In this document: one piece after another, positions 18,955 to 61,348 of the stretch
Position numbering within the stretch: position 1 is the first letter of the stretch
Layout of the letters: each line of letters starts with the position of its first letter
Assembly: GCA_032622095.1 (NCBI GenBank)
Contig: CP136064.1
Location: forward strand, 175,724,247-175,788,246
Source of the DNA: Siphonodentalium dalli
Taxonomy: Eukaryota; Mollusca; Scaphopoda; Gadilida; Siphonodentaliidae
Length of the DNA stretch: 64,000 nt
Direction: 5' to 3'
Translations under genes and position numbers: made by a program
The notes under the pieces: generated by a model
Told to the model about the DNA's origin: nothing
Seen by the model: the letters and a program-made list of their open reading frames with translations, nothing else
Database searches by the model: none

Positions 18955-19979
18955 GCAAAATTATATTTCCCCCACCCCAGATCATCAATTAATACTGGAC
19001 ATATGCAATCAGAATTAATTACGAGTTCAGCAGTCTGTGCAAATATTGCCTAAAAAATTCAAAGCTATTCAAGGCCAGCCACTGCAATTCAAACACTTTT
19101 CAGGCCTTAATGGTTATTTGTCAAATTCAATGATATTCCAGGTTTTCAAGACTCTGCAGTAACCTAAATTAGAAACTCAAACTTGATTCAATATAACATG
19201 TAGTGTTCATGAAAACACTTTGACATGCAGTTGGCCCCCCGACATAAAAATCTAAGCAAAATATTCTCAAAGGGGAAATAATGAACTAATGTAGAAACTG
19301 CTTATTTGTTTAGATATGCTTTTTTCTTATGTTATTGCTAATGAAATAAATTATTTTCATAATGTGTTGATGTTTTTCCTTCACTAACTTTTCCCTTAGG
19401 CCCTGTTAGGCCTAAACAAAAATAAAAGGTGATGCTTCCGGTAACCAGCACGACCCTAGTTCAGGCCTCCGTCCCTAATAATTTTATCGACCCTGTGAAA
19501 AATCCTAAACAAAAAATAGTAAAACTGTGCTAATCAGTCATCGATCTGCATCATTTGCAATGGAAGTCAGCGTTTTAAGATGGCAGCGCCCTTGTGTATA
19601 CAGGCCAGTTTGATGTTGTGGTCGCATTTTAGTAAATATACTACGAGGCTTCATTATCTCAGCCAATACCCACAGTAGTAGTGTTCATTGTAACCCGTTA
19701 TATCATTTGTGGCGCCAAGGGCATATATTCAGAATGAATATATTCCATAAATGGATATTTAAAACTTTTTTTTTTAAATTCAATTCATTTCCACCTGCCC
19801 CCTACTTATTTTCCCTCCATTACTGGAAACATCACTATTTTTGTTTAAGGTCTTATTAATGTAGGAAAGAATTCAGTGTTTAGTAGTCAATTTACCTCAA
19901 CCACAAACTGATTGGCTAAGAGACAACAGCTGGTTTTTAAACCTCATTTGGTAATTATGAAAATGTTGCAGAAGATATA

Positions 19980-20911
19980 AATATGAAAGTGTCAATTAAA
20001 AACATTTTATAGTTCCCATCTAGTGGTCACCCCGAATATCAAAATGAACTTTGGTAACGATCAGATGAATGATGTGGTATGGAGGTGTGCTAAAGGATTT
20101 AGTCATGCAAAGAGTAAAATCCAAGATGGCTGCCGGTGGCCATGTTTTTTAACGAAATTCAGAAAAATTATGACTGCCACCTTGTGGTCATCCCGAAGAT
20201 CCATGTGAAGTTTAGTGACGATCAGACAAGGCATGTCATCTGTAGAATTTAGTCATACAAAGAGTAAAATCCAAGATGGCTGCCAGCGGCCATGTTTTCC
20301 ATCGAAAAATTTTCAAATTCATTAGCTCCCATCTAGAGGTGATCCTAAACATGCCTGTAAATTTCAAAACAATTCTCTAAAAAATGCGGCCTGCAGTGTG
20401 TGCTGATAGATTCAAATTTGAAATCCTCGATGATTGCTGGCGGCCATGTTTTTTTTTTCCGGAAAAAATTGATAGCTCCCATCTAGAGGTCACCCCAAAG
20501 ATCCATATGAAGTTGGTGATGATCAGATGAGGGATGTGGTCTGTAGGGTGCGCCAAAGCAGCCCTCTACATTCAGATTGTTTGTCTTCGCCAATCCACTA
20601 CGGCAACCCTTTGCCGTGGCTCAGTTTGCTTCAGCAAATTGCTTCGGCATTGCTGAAAGCAGTGTTCGATCATTTGGCACATATGAACAGTACGGCCCAT
20701 GCTAATGGATTTACATTGCTTAATGCTGAAAATCAAGATGGCTGATGGTGGCCATGTTTTTTTGCCGAATGACAACATGTCAATGTCAACAGTTGTGACA
20801 AATTTCATAATGATCCGACCAAAGTTACTACCTGTAGCCCATGCTAGCGGAAATTATTTACGGACACACACCCACATGGACGACGGATACCAACCCATGT
20901 CAAGTTGAGCT
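19980..20911 (+). repeat. CCAAGATGGCTGCC tandem repeat block
   Basis: Units carry TCATGCAAAGAGTAAAATCC, AAGATGGCTGCCGGTGGCCA and a CCCATCTAGTGGTCA-like phrase. There are about five degenerate units; the block ends TCAAGTTGAGCTAA at 20898-20911, the same terminus as the array at 39985-41606. A stretch with CTTCGGCATTGCTGAAAGCA (20560-20670) is inserted in it. Similar inserts lie near 23300-23400 and 24480-24550. Confidence 0.65.
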
Positions 20912-21530
20912 AAAAATGAGTCACTTATTAATGTCATTTTTGTCGATACAGCTCGATGATGATACAATGATGGGATTTGTGGTTGAAATTATACCACGGA
21001 GAGAAAATAGGGATCTCTTCTTTTCTTTGGCATGTGCTAGTCTTTTCCTGATAAGGTAGTAAGTATAAATAGTGTTTGTATCATCGAAAATTACAAGCCA
21101 TTTTAACTACTGATAATGCCGTGAAGATGCAGATGGTGTTTTCTGCATACATAAATGCACATCAGTCTTGGTTGGCGTGAGATTAATATGTTGCCCGAAT
21201 TTAATTGCCGAATTGATTGCTTCAATTCATTAATCGATAATGGCAAAAAAATCTGTGTTGCTCATTGGTCACACATCGATCATAAAACTAAAAGGTGTCA
21301 GATTGGTTGTTTTGACTGACAAGGTGATTGGGGGCTGCATTTACACAAATGAATATCGTGTATGCATTTCTGTATAAAACAATACAAAGATAAATGTCAT
21401 GTGACATTACGCGGGACTGGTCTGACATCTCTGCATACAGATATGCACACAGTGTGCATTTATGTATAAAAGATAATGACGACATCAGAATCAGAGAATA
21501 TATGCCAAAACAAGTATCTGACATCAATAA

Positions 21531-21536
21531 TTTATT
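21531..21536 (-). promoter_or_regulatory. Candidate PSMC2 polyadenylation signal
   Basis: AATAAA on the minus strand, 37 nt beyond the PSMC2 stop codon. If used, the 3' UTR would be very short. Position and sequence are seen; use is inferred. Confidence 0.5.
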
Positions 21537-21572
21537 TATAAACACAAACATGTGACTGAAAATATAAACGGA

Positions 21573-53970
<32,398 letters not shown>

Positions 53971-54027
53971 TTTCGAATCACGTATATGGTAGTTTTTGTT
54001 GGATATTTGATGTTCTCTCCCAACTTC

Positions 54028-54036
54028 GCGCTGTCA
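54028..54036 (-). promoter_or_regulatory. ARE-like TGACAGCGC
   Basis: Fits TGACnnnGC, the core of antioxidant or NRF1-type sites that induce proteasome genes in animals, 58 bp upstream of the PSMC2 ATG. The preceding base is T rather than the preferred purine. Short motif, so chance is possible. Confidence 0.35.
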
Positions 54037-54055
54037 ACTTCCCTGCTAAAAATAT

Positions 54056-54065
54056 TCTCGCGAGA
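54056..54065. promoter_or_regulatory. TCTCGCGAGA palindrome (BANP/CGCG element)
   Basis: A perfect 10-bp match to the CGCG element that in vertebrates is bound by BANP and marks promoters of essential, often divergent, genes. Lies 86-95 bp upstream of the PSMC2 ATG. A partner TTTCGAGAG follows 4 bp later. Confidence 0.7.
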
Positions 54066-54313
54066 TGTTTCGAGAGTGAAATCTTAGATTTAATATCGAA
54101 ACGAAACGTGATAAAAATCAAAGGAGAAGAGTAAATTTATTTGATATCACATGACAGGTTACATAAATGATTATCACAAAAATCCTGAAATATTATGATC
54201 ATATGTAAGGCTAAAACTCGATCGTGTACTAAAGTGAACCCCAAACAGTTCCGTTTTAACATAATGAATAATTCCGCAAATTGAGTTTTCCAAAATTGTA
54301 AATAAAACACGTT

Positions 54314-54321
54314 ACTTCCTG
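54314..54321 (-). promoter_or_regulatory. ETS-type site CAGGAAGT
   Basis: ACTTCCTG on the plus strand, 115 bp before the NOL10 ATG, typical of GABP/ETS sites in housekeeping promoters. Confidence 0.5.
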
Positions 54322-54329
54322 TACGTAGC

Positions 54330-54335
54330 CACGTG
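54330..54335. promoter_or_regulatory. E-box CACGTG
   Basis: A canonical MYC/USF-type E-box inside GCCACGTGCT, about 100 bp before the NOL10 ATG. It would suit a ribosome-biogenesis gene. Confidence 0.45.
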
Positions 54336-54435
54336 CTTACACGAGTGAGATTTGCTGTTCAATTTACTAAAAACAATATGTGCTATTTATGATAATGATT
54401 ACCCGAAATATTTGAATTCCCAAAAAATAGCGAAA

Positions 54436-56466
54436 ATGCAAGTTTCCAATCCAAATGACGTGAAGATCTACAACCTTAGTGCTGGGAAATCATTGCCAGA
54501 TTGGTTGACAGACCAAAAAAGACGAAAACTGCTGAAGAAAGATGTGGATATCCAGAGGAAAATCGAATTGTTGCAGGATTTTGAGATGCCAACTGTCTGC
54601 AAATACTGTCAGATTACACCTGATGGTGAGCAAATAATCATCGCTGGAACATACAAACCTAGAGTCAGGTGTTATGATGTTCGAGATATGTCCATGAAAT
54701 TCGAAAGAGGTTTGGATGCTGAAGTTGTAAAATTTCGGATTCTATCTGATGACTATTCCAAGTTGCTATTCCTGCAAGATAATAGATACATTGAGTTCCA
54801 CACCCAGTTCGGTAGACATTATCGGACAAGAATACCGAAGTATGGTCGAGATTTTGATTATCACCATGCTAGTTGTGATGTTTATTTTGTTGGTATCGGT
54901 CGAGAAATATTTCGTCTAAATCTGGAACAGGGACAGTATATGTCTCCTTTGTTGACAAGTGGCTCTGAAATAAATTGTTGTCAGTTCAATCCTGATCACT
55001 ATTTGTTCTCTTGTGGAACCAAGGAAGGAAACGTTGAATGTTGGGACCCAAGATCTCGTAGTTGTGCTGGCATACTGGATTGTGCTTTGAGTAATCATAT
55101 AGAATCATTGAATGTTGGAACATTCCCAAGTGTGACAGCACTGAAATACCGGAATGCTCTGAACATTGCAGTTGGTATGAGCACAGGACATGTCCTTCTG
55201 TATGATATCCGATCTAATAAGCCACTCTTGGTTAAAGATCACCAGTATGATCTACCAATCAGAGATATTGAGTTTAAAAATTCAATGGATCTTGTGATTT
55301 CTATGGATAAAAAGATTGTTAAAATGTGGGATCAGAATACAGGGAAACCTTTCACTGCAATCGAGCCTGGAACTGACTTGAACAATCTTTGTCCATATCA
55401 GAATTCAGGGCTGTTTTTCCTTGCTAATGAAGCACCAAAGATGTTGACCTACTATGTGCCAGCCCTAGGAACAGCTCCTAAATGGTGTTCATTCTTGGAC
55501 AACCTAACAGAAGAATTAGAAGAAAGTGATTCTGCTGCAATATATGATGACTATAAATTTGTAACGAGGAAGGAACTTGAGGAAATAGGATTGGGACACT
55601 TGATTGGTTCTAATTTAGTGAAAGCATACATGCATGGTTTCTTTCTTGATGTAAGACTCTACCAAAAGGCAAAATCAATTGTTGAACCGTTCGCATATGA
55701 TTTATACAGAAAGAGCAAAATAAAGGAGAAAATAGAACAAGCAAGAGCCAACAGAGTGAGGTTAAACAAATTACCAAAAGTCAATACTGATCTTGCAGAG
55801 AGATTGAATGATATTGATGAATCTGTCAACACAAAGAGCAGAAAGGCTAAAAAGAGTGCTGAAGGGCTCCTGAAGGATGACAGATTCTCAGCCATGTTCA
55901 AGAATCCTGATTTCCAAATTGACAAAGAGAGTGAAGACTTTAGGTTACTTAATCCGGTTTTGTCAAAATTGGAAAAAGAGAAAAAGAAGAAAAAAGATAA
56001 AGAGATGATCGAAGAACAGTTTGATGAAGTAGTAAGTGATAGTTCAAGTTCGGATGATGAACATACATGGTCAAAAGAAGAGAAATTAAAGATGAGGAGA
56101 TTGAAGAGGGAAAGCAGACAGGACTTGTTGCCACAAACAGCTGATGTATCGTCAAAGTTTTATGAACTCAAGGCTGGTGAGGATTTCAAAAATATGAAAG
56201 AAAGAAGGCAAAGAATGAAGGAAGCAAAAAAGACATTGTCCGAAAGGTTAGAGGCTGAACATTTATCTGTCACAAAACAAACCAGTGGTTCTGTTGGAAA
56301 TAGGGAAATGACGTTCACCTGGAAAAAACATGAGAAAGAAACTAGGAGACAACAGGATAACAAGCTTCATCACCATGAGAGGAAGAAGCTCCGCCGATCA
56401 GCTCATGAAATTACAGAGAAAATACAAACCAAACCAAAGTTCTGGATGGGAAAAAGAGTTCAGTGA
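54436..56466 (+). CDS. NOL10: Nucleolar protein 10 (NOL10/Enp2), intronless
   Basis: One uninterrupted frame of 676 residues. The start is the ATG at 54436, because the protein then begins MQVSNPNDVKIYNLSAGKSL as the family does; the frame extends upstream only with non-ATG codons. Reads as NOL10 throughout: DFEMPTVCKYCQITPDGEQI, GTYKPRVRCYDVRD, KFERGLDAEVVKFRILSDDY, VECWDPRSR, LLYDIRSNKPLLVKDHQYDL, APKWCSFLDNLTEELEE, YMHGFFLDVRLY. A NUC153-like segment, DDRFSAMFKNPDFQIDKESE, lies at about 481-500, followed by a Ser/Asp patch and a basic tail ending HHHERKKLRRSA. It is a WD40 nucleolar protein of small-subunit ribosome biogenesis (yeast Enp2 is the orthologue). Human NOL10 (688 aa) is multi-exon. 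Divergent from PSMC2. Confidence 0.96.
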   Translation: MQVSNPNDVKIYNLSAGKSLPDWLTDQKRRKLLKKDVDIQRKIELLQDFEMPTVCKYCQITPDGEQIIIAGTYKPRVRCYDVRDMSMKFERGLDAEVVKFRILSDDYSKLLFLQDNRYIEFHTQFGRHYRTRIPKYGRDFDYHHASCDVYFVGIGREIFRLNLEQGQYMSPLLTSGSEINCCQFNPDHYLFSCGTKEGNVECWDPRSRSCAGILDCALSNHIESLNVGTFPSVTALKYRNALNIAVGMSTGHVLLYDIRSNKPLLVKDHQYDLPIRDIEFKNSMDLVISMDKKIVKMWDQNTGKPFTAIEPGTDLNNLCPYQNSGLFFLANEAPKMLTYYVPALGTAPKWCSFLDNLTEELEESDSAAIYDDYKFVTRKELEEIGLGHLIGSNLVKAYMHGFFLDVRLYQKAKSIVEPFAYDLYRKSKIKEKIEQARANRVRLNKLPKVNTDLAERLNDIDESVNTKSRKAKKSAEGLLKDDRFSAMFKNPDFQIDKESEDFRLLNPVLSKLEKEKKKKKDKEMIEEQFDEVVSDSSSSDDEHTWSKEEKLKMRRLKRESRQDLLPQTADVSSKFYELKAGEDFKNMKERRQRMKEAKKTLSERLEAEHLSVTKQTSGSVGNREMTFTWKKHEKETRRQQDNKLHHHERKKLRRSAHEITEKIQTKPKFWMGKRVQ

Positions 56467-56512
56467 TAAATAGAAACAAGATATGATTGAACTATCTTTT
56501 TACATTACATGT

Positions 56513-56518
56513 ATTAAA
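56513..56518 (+). promoter_or_regulatory. Candidate NOL10 polyadenylation signal ATTAAA
   Basis: A common variant signal 47 nt after the stop codon. Use is inferred. Confidence 0.35.
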
Positions 56519-56637
56519 AATGCAGATACATGTATACTGTTAATAAGTTCATTGGTTCATTATTAGTTCACTTGATCTTGCCATCCCATGACACATGAAA
56601 TTCATTTAAAGGTCACTGCAATATTTGTCATCTTAAA

Positions 56638-56682
56638 ACAAATGTGAATGTTAGTTAAGACTTAACTAACATTCACATTTGT
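56638..56682. repeat. 45-bp palindrome, 22-bp perfect arms
   Basis: The left arm ends GTGAATGTTAGTTAAG, there is one central A, and the right arm starts CTTAACTAACATTCAC. All 22 positions pair. It lies 172 bp after the NOL10 stop codon. Confidence 0.92.
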
Positions 56683-57555
56683 AGACAGTCTAAAATGTAG
56701 GGGTTTCCACCTACAGGTACAAAGTTACACCCCATCCCCAACAAAAGCTATTGAAGTTGATCAAGTAATCATGTTCCTGTTTCAAGATTAAGGTACCCAA
56801 GATCTCAAAAAAGATTGAACTAGGTTTCCTTGACCTTAAATACATTGATTAAAATTATATATCTCGCCCGATAGCCAGATGAAGAAAAAATCCACAAGGT
56901 GTAAGGGTAGAAAAACCACTCAGAAAATCTCTTTTCATTCATTTATTCTTTTATCAAAACACTCTTAATTCTGTGCGAAAGGCATCTAATGATATGTAAG
57001 TCAAGATACCATTTAAACCAAGCAATGAGTGGCATCAACCTATTTTGTTGATTAATGCATGTTTTTTCCTCCTTTTGTTACATATATTGATATGTTATTA
57101 AACAGAAAGGAACAGACTACATGTACTATCTAGTATCTATGTTTGCGAGTTTGATTTTCCAAAATTCAAATATAATAATACTAACTGTTTCAGAGATTAT
57201 AGGCACCCAGCTCAACATTTATGAGATCAAGGGTAGTGTAATGAACAGTTCTAATTACAATTAGACCCTCAAACATGCTGCATTTAATACTCGCTCGAGA
57301 TTCTAATTTTAATAGAACTCTGTAATTAACAGAATATTTGAACTTATGAATATTTTACTTGCATTCCACCTCATGCATTTTACATAAATACTTCACTACC
57401 AGTAGCTGCATGTATGACAATTAACATTTAAACCTTGGATTTGCAGAATAACAATTGAAAAATTCATATTTTTGACTAAGAAAGTTGACATTCAATTCAA
57501 TGTTTTCATTAAATTTCAATTAATCTAATAACATGGTCACAGTCAATGTCATGTT

Positions 57556-57608
57556 GGTTATCCATAGCAATTATTTATGTAGTATATAAATAATTGCTGT
57601 GGATAACC
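57556..57608. repeat. Hairpin abutting a MITE
   Basis: GGTTATCCATAGCAATTATT(TAT) pairs with the right arm ending TTGCTGTGGATAACC: 23-bp arms, one mismatch, 7-nt loop. The right arm touches the TTAA of the next element. Confidence 0.8.
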
Positions 57609-58247
57609 TTAAAGGGGTACTGTACCCCAATTTCAATAAATTCCTGGTGACAATAGCTATCTAATATCAATATTATATTTTAAAATAACTAATTTGAGTC
57701 GATGATGTCTACTGAAAACCTTCCGGTTAACAGGCTATCATAAAAGTAAAATTGAATTATTTAATATAAATCAATTTATGGCTGGAGTCATAAAATGGAG
57801 AATTATGCCATTACGAGTTACCGTTCTTGAAATCTCATATGTTGGGTGACTGTTATCGACGGCCGTTCGCGAACATTATTGAGTTGCAAACAAAACATGT
57901 TACCTGCAAAAGAAAGGCCCGCTATAACCGATTCGGAAAAAAACGAGAAAGAAACAAGATTCAAAGCGTCAAGTATTTTTATAGGGAGTGAGATTGTTCG
58001 ATGAAAGAGATTGAAGCTGCGAACAACGAACTTCCGGTTCTTCATGCGACCTGCGTTTTCTCCGGTGAAGGTCAAAAACATGGCGCGTAGTTTGAAATCG
58101 TAATATTTTTGTTTCCAAGATCAATATTTTCTTCGCTAAATTAGGTTTATACGAAACTCGTATAACGCGAACACAATCTAACTTGAAAGTTATTTCAGTG
58201 GGAGTAAATAAAAAAATCGTCTATCTCTGTGTACAGTACCCCTTTAA
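57609..58247. mobile_element. TTAA MITE, AGGGGTACTGTAC family, copy 2
   Basis: TTAA-AGGGGTACTGTACCCC at the left and GTGTACAGTACCCCT-TTAA at the right; 13-bp inverted termini identical to those of copy 1 at 38494-38750. The interior (639 bp total) differs and includes AAGGTCAAAAACATGGCGCG. No transposase. Confidence 0.8.
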
Positions 58248-59359
58248 ATTGGAAAAATAAACTAAATTATCAAACCAAAAATGAAAAATCATTTTTGGAT
58301 TTGTTGGGGTTTCATTTCTATCCCAATTTGGGCCATTGATACTTGTATATGTACTAGTAAGTCCATTTGATTAACACTGTTTTGTCCAAAAAATAACGGT
58401 TCTGCCAAAATATAGCTACTATGGTATTTTTACCTGTTTACAAGACATAAAGACTGTGTTCATTAGATTAATGTCATTTCTTTGTGAGAAAACCATTTGA
58501 CTCAACATTTTTTATTTAGATTCATTCATGATTGTGTCATGTTTATGGGTTGTCATGGTTATTGGCCCTTCTTTAAGCTTGATTCTGCGTATACAAATGT
58601 TTCAAATGGTGCCCCATATCACATTTCCAGACATACATGTATAGTAAAAAAAATTACATTTTGAGATCATTTCACCATCTGATCTATAGAACAGTAGCAG
58701 GGTTACATGTATCATGAGTTTCCGTATCTGGTTAACAAGTAGCAATCTTTTTATATGATGTTTTATTAGTTAACACATACACATTAATAATTGGCTAAAT
58801 AATTCTGCATACTTTATGGATGCCAAAGATTAAAGACATATTCAGGTAAAGTTTCCATATCTCTTCAAGAACAACCACAAAAATAGTTTTAACCAAATAA
58901 TGTCATTGACTCATTTTGTTACTGAAAAATTAACAAAGAATTACTGTAAAACATTGAAATGGTATGAACAAAATAGATAGAAAGCAAAATAGGGTCTCAT
59001 ATGGCACTTCTCATTCCAAATGTGTTATTTTACACTAGAATCTAAATAAAAAGTAAATTAGCTTTCTTAAAAATTGGTCTAGAACCCTGAATATATATAT
59101 AACATGCATCCCTAACTGTTTTGTGCGCCATCTACGACCCACATCCCCCTGACTCCATATACACCACTTTGGCAAATTTGAACCACACCATTAGATTCCT
59201 TGTATCGCAATTTTAAACCACACCTTTTTGTAACCCCGCAACTTTCGCCAAAATTTTCAACAGTTGGAAATTTCATGCCTGGCAAAACATTACGTTGAAA
59301 TTTCAACTATTCTAATATTTACTGCACCATTGATATAGACCAAAAATGTGTCAAACGTT

Positions 59360-59580
59360 TGAACTGAAATGGCTATCACTTGTATCAGGTTGGAAAGCTT
59401 GATGTATCAGTTGGAGATACCAACCAGTTCGGGGGGATATGGAATTTCACAGACTTGGGAATTTGATTCTTGTTCTAGATGGGGGATTCTAGCTGGACAC
59501 ACCCAATGCACAATGGCAATCCTCTCCGGTGGACAGCCGTGTTTCAAGAGTGCGACACAATTACTAAAGAATGGCTAACT
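59360..59580 (+). repeat. Dispersed repeat with GGAAAGCTTGATGTATCAGT
   Basis: GGAAAGCTTGA.GTATCAGTTG, GGAATTT.ACGAACTTGGGA-like and GGACA(C/G)CC phrases recur at 62960-63130. Both contain reading frames of 60-70 codons without recognisable domains. Confidence 0.45.
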
Positions 59581-59989
59581 TGGACCCAGACAAAGTCTTT
59601 TCGATCCACAACAGCTTGGGCTATTGTTTAGTTGATGCTGTTTATTTGAAATTTTCTGGTATAGAATACATATAATTAATTTGTTATGGCTCACATTTGT
59701 TTGGAGCATACCATGCATGATAACTCTATCTAAAATTAAAAAAAATAGTAATATTATTTTATACCCAGAAAACTATAAAAAAAAAATTGTTTAGAAAGAG
59801 ATAGACCATCTTCAATAATGAAAATATAAGAATGAAATCGATCTATTTTTAAATTACTGTGATATTCATGTATAGTTGTTTTACAGATTTTCATAAAATG
59901 TGTTGCTTTGCATGAACCCATGCTTATGCGCATCGAATGCAAGTCAAGTTTGAGCTACTATTGCCATGTGTTGTCGTCCGTTCATCCAT

Positions 59990-60660
59990 CAACGCACACA
60001 CTACAGGTCACATCTCTCATCCGATCATCACCAAACTTCATATGGATCTTCGGGTTGACCTCTAGATGGGAGCCATCATTTTTTTCCTAAATTTGTTTTA
60101 AAAATTGGCTGCCAGCAGGCATCGGCACACCACAGCCTGCATTTATTGGAGAATTGATTTGAAAATTTACAGCCATATTGTGGCCTCCAGATGGAAGCTG
60201 TCCAATTCTTCTGAAATTTAAAAAAAAACATGGGTGCCTGGAGCCGTCTTGGATTTCACATTTGAATCCATCGGCACAATCTGCAGCCCACATTTAGTGG
60301 ATAAATGTTTGAAATGAAATTAATTTCATTTACACAATACAATCCATTTACTGAAACTTTTTGACTTTCCTTCTTTATCATTCTATTGGCTGCTCAGCAT
60401 ACAATTATTAGCGCCTCCCCAAGTTGAGCTACAGTGTCACTGACACAAATTTATTGGAGAATTCTTTTGAAAATTTACAGCCATGTTTAGGATCACCTCT
60501 ACAGCCAAACTTTTTCATCCAAACTGTTTATGCATCTTCAGAGTAACCTCTAGTTACTTAAGCATATATGTGCTGTCTGAGTTCCCTATCATCTATGAAC
60601 TGTAATATATGACATGATCCCACTTCCAGGTTGAGCTACATTGTCATTTAAAGCTGGATT
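59990..60660 (-). repeat. CCAAGATGGC-type repeat, minus orientation
   Basis: Contains CACCAAACTTCATATGGATC, GACCTCTAGATGGGAGC, GGAGAATTGATTTGAAAATT and CCAAGTTGAGCTA phrases related, in reverse, to the block at 19980-20911. Confidence 0.55.
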
Positions 60661-61348
60661 AAATTCCAGGAGGGGGTGACATTCTCCATCATACATGCAT
60701 ATTTGCATACATGGTATCCAGCAATGGAGAAGCTGGTTCTAATTTTAGATCAACATCTTGATAGGGAAATATGCGACTGCTGGTCTAAAAACAACAAATT
60801 TCACCAAATAAACCCTCCCCACTGCCTATATATAGCTGTCAACCAATATCTATATCTAGAGGCTATGTCGGAACATCCCTGTCTCGGGGGGGGGGGACTG
60901 CATTATGCAGTAGGTCCCTACATTTGCGTAGATCCTGTATAGGTCCCTCAGTTCGTGTAGGTCCATTTAGTAATGCAAACATACATGCTTTATTGACTAA
61001 GCAATGCCTACTATTATCAATAAGTGAACATTTAAACGACATTTCCTTGTTTTTTTTTTTATATAAAAATAGACTGATATAATTATATATATATTTTTAG
61101 CTTAGATAATTCTTTTTATTTTCGATTTTATTTTTATTTTTTTTAATTTAGGACTGATACATGTATATGATAGATGAGTGACATTTTGTGATTCTAAAAC
61201 AATAACGACGTGGTACTTAAGTTGAGTACTGAGACTTCCATATTCATTCAATTTTTTTATAAACATAAAATATCATATATTATCAATGGCAAGGTTACTC
61301 TACAGAACCAACAAATAGCCGGTAATGCATGGTGCAAATTTCTTTTTT

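Larger units (their letters stand above)
16893..21530. other. Tail-to-tail interval between FAM221B and PSMC2
   Basis: 4.6 kb with no gene. It holds two double-foldback elements (16920-17335, 17925-18310), a MITE fragment (17726-17800), a complete MITE (18341-18540), a double-hairpin copy (18773-18954) and a CCAAGATGGCTGCC repeat block (19980-20911). The stretches 17340-17720, 18960-19979 and 20912-21530 show nothing I recognise, apart from short inverted CATACATAAATGCAC/GTGCATTTATGTAT segments at about 21145 and 21453. Confidence 0.65.
53971..54435. promoter_or_regulatory. Head-to-head PSMC2/NOL10 promoter
   Basis: 465 bp separate the two start codons. No TATA box is obvious. The interval contains the TCTCGCGAGA palindrome near PSMC2 and an ETS-type ACTTCCTG plus a CACGTG box near NOL10. 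Start sites are unknown. Two tiny upstream frames beginning at ATG codons near 54377-54387 would precede NOL10 if transcription starts before them. Confidence 0.75.

Noticed and set aside
54352-54435. Upstream 28-codon extension of NOL10
   Set aside because: It has only a TTG at its start and no in-frame ATG, and it is absent from the family; the conserved protein begins at the ATG at 54436.
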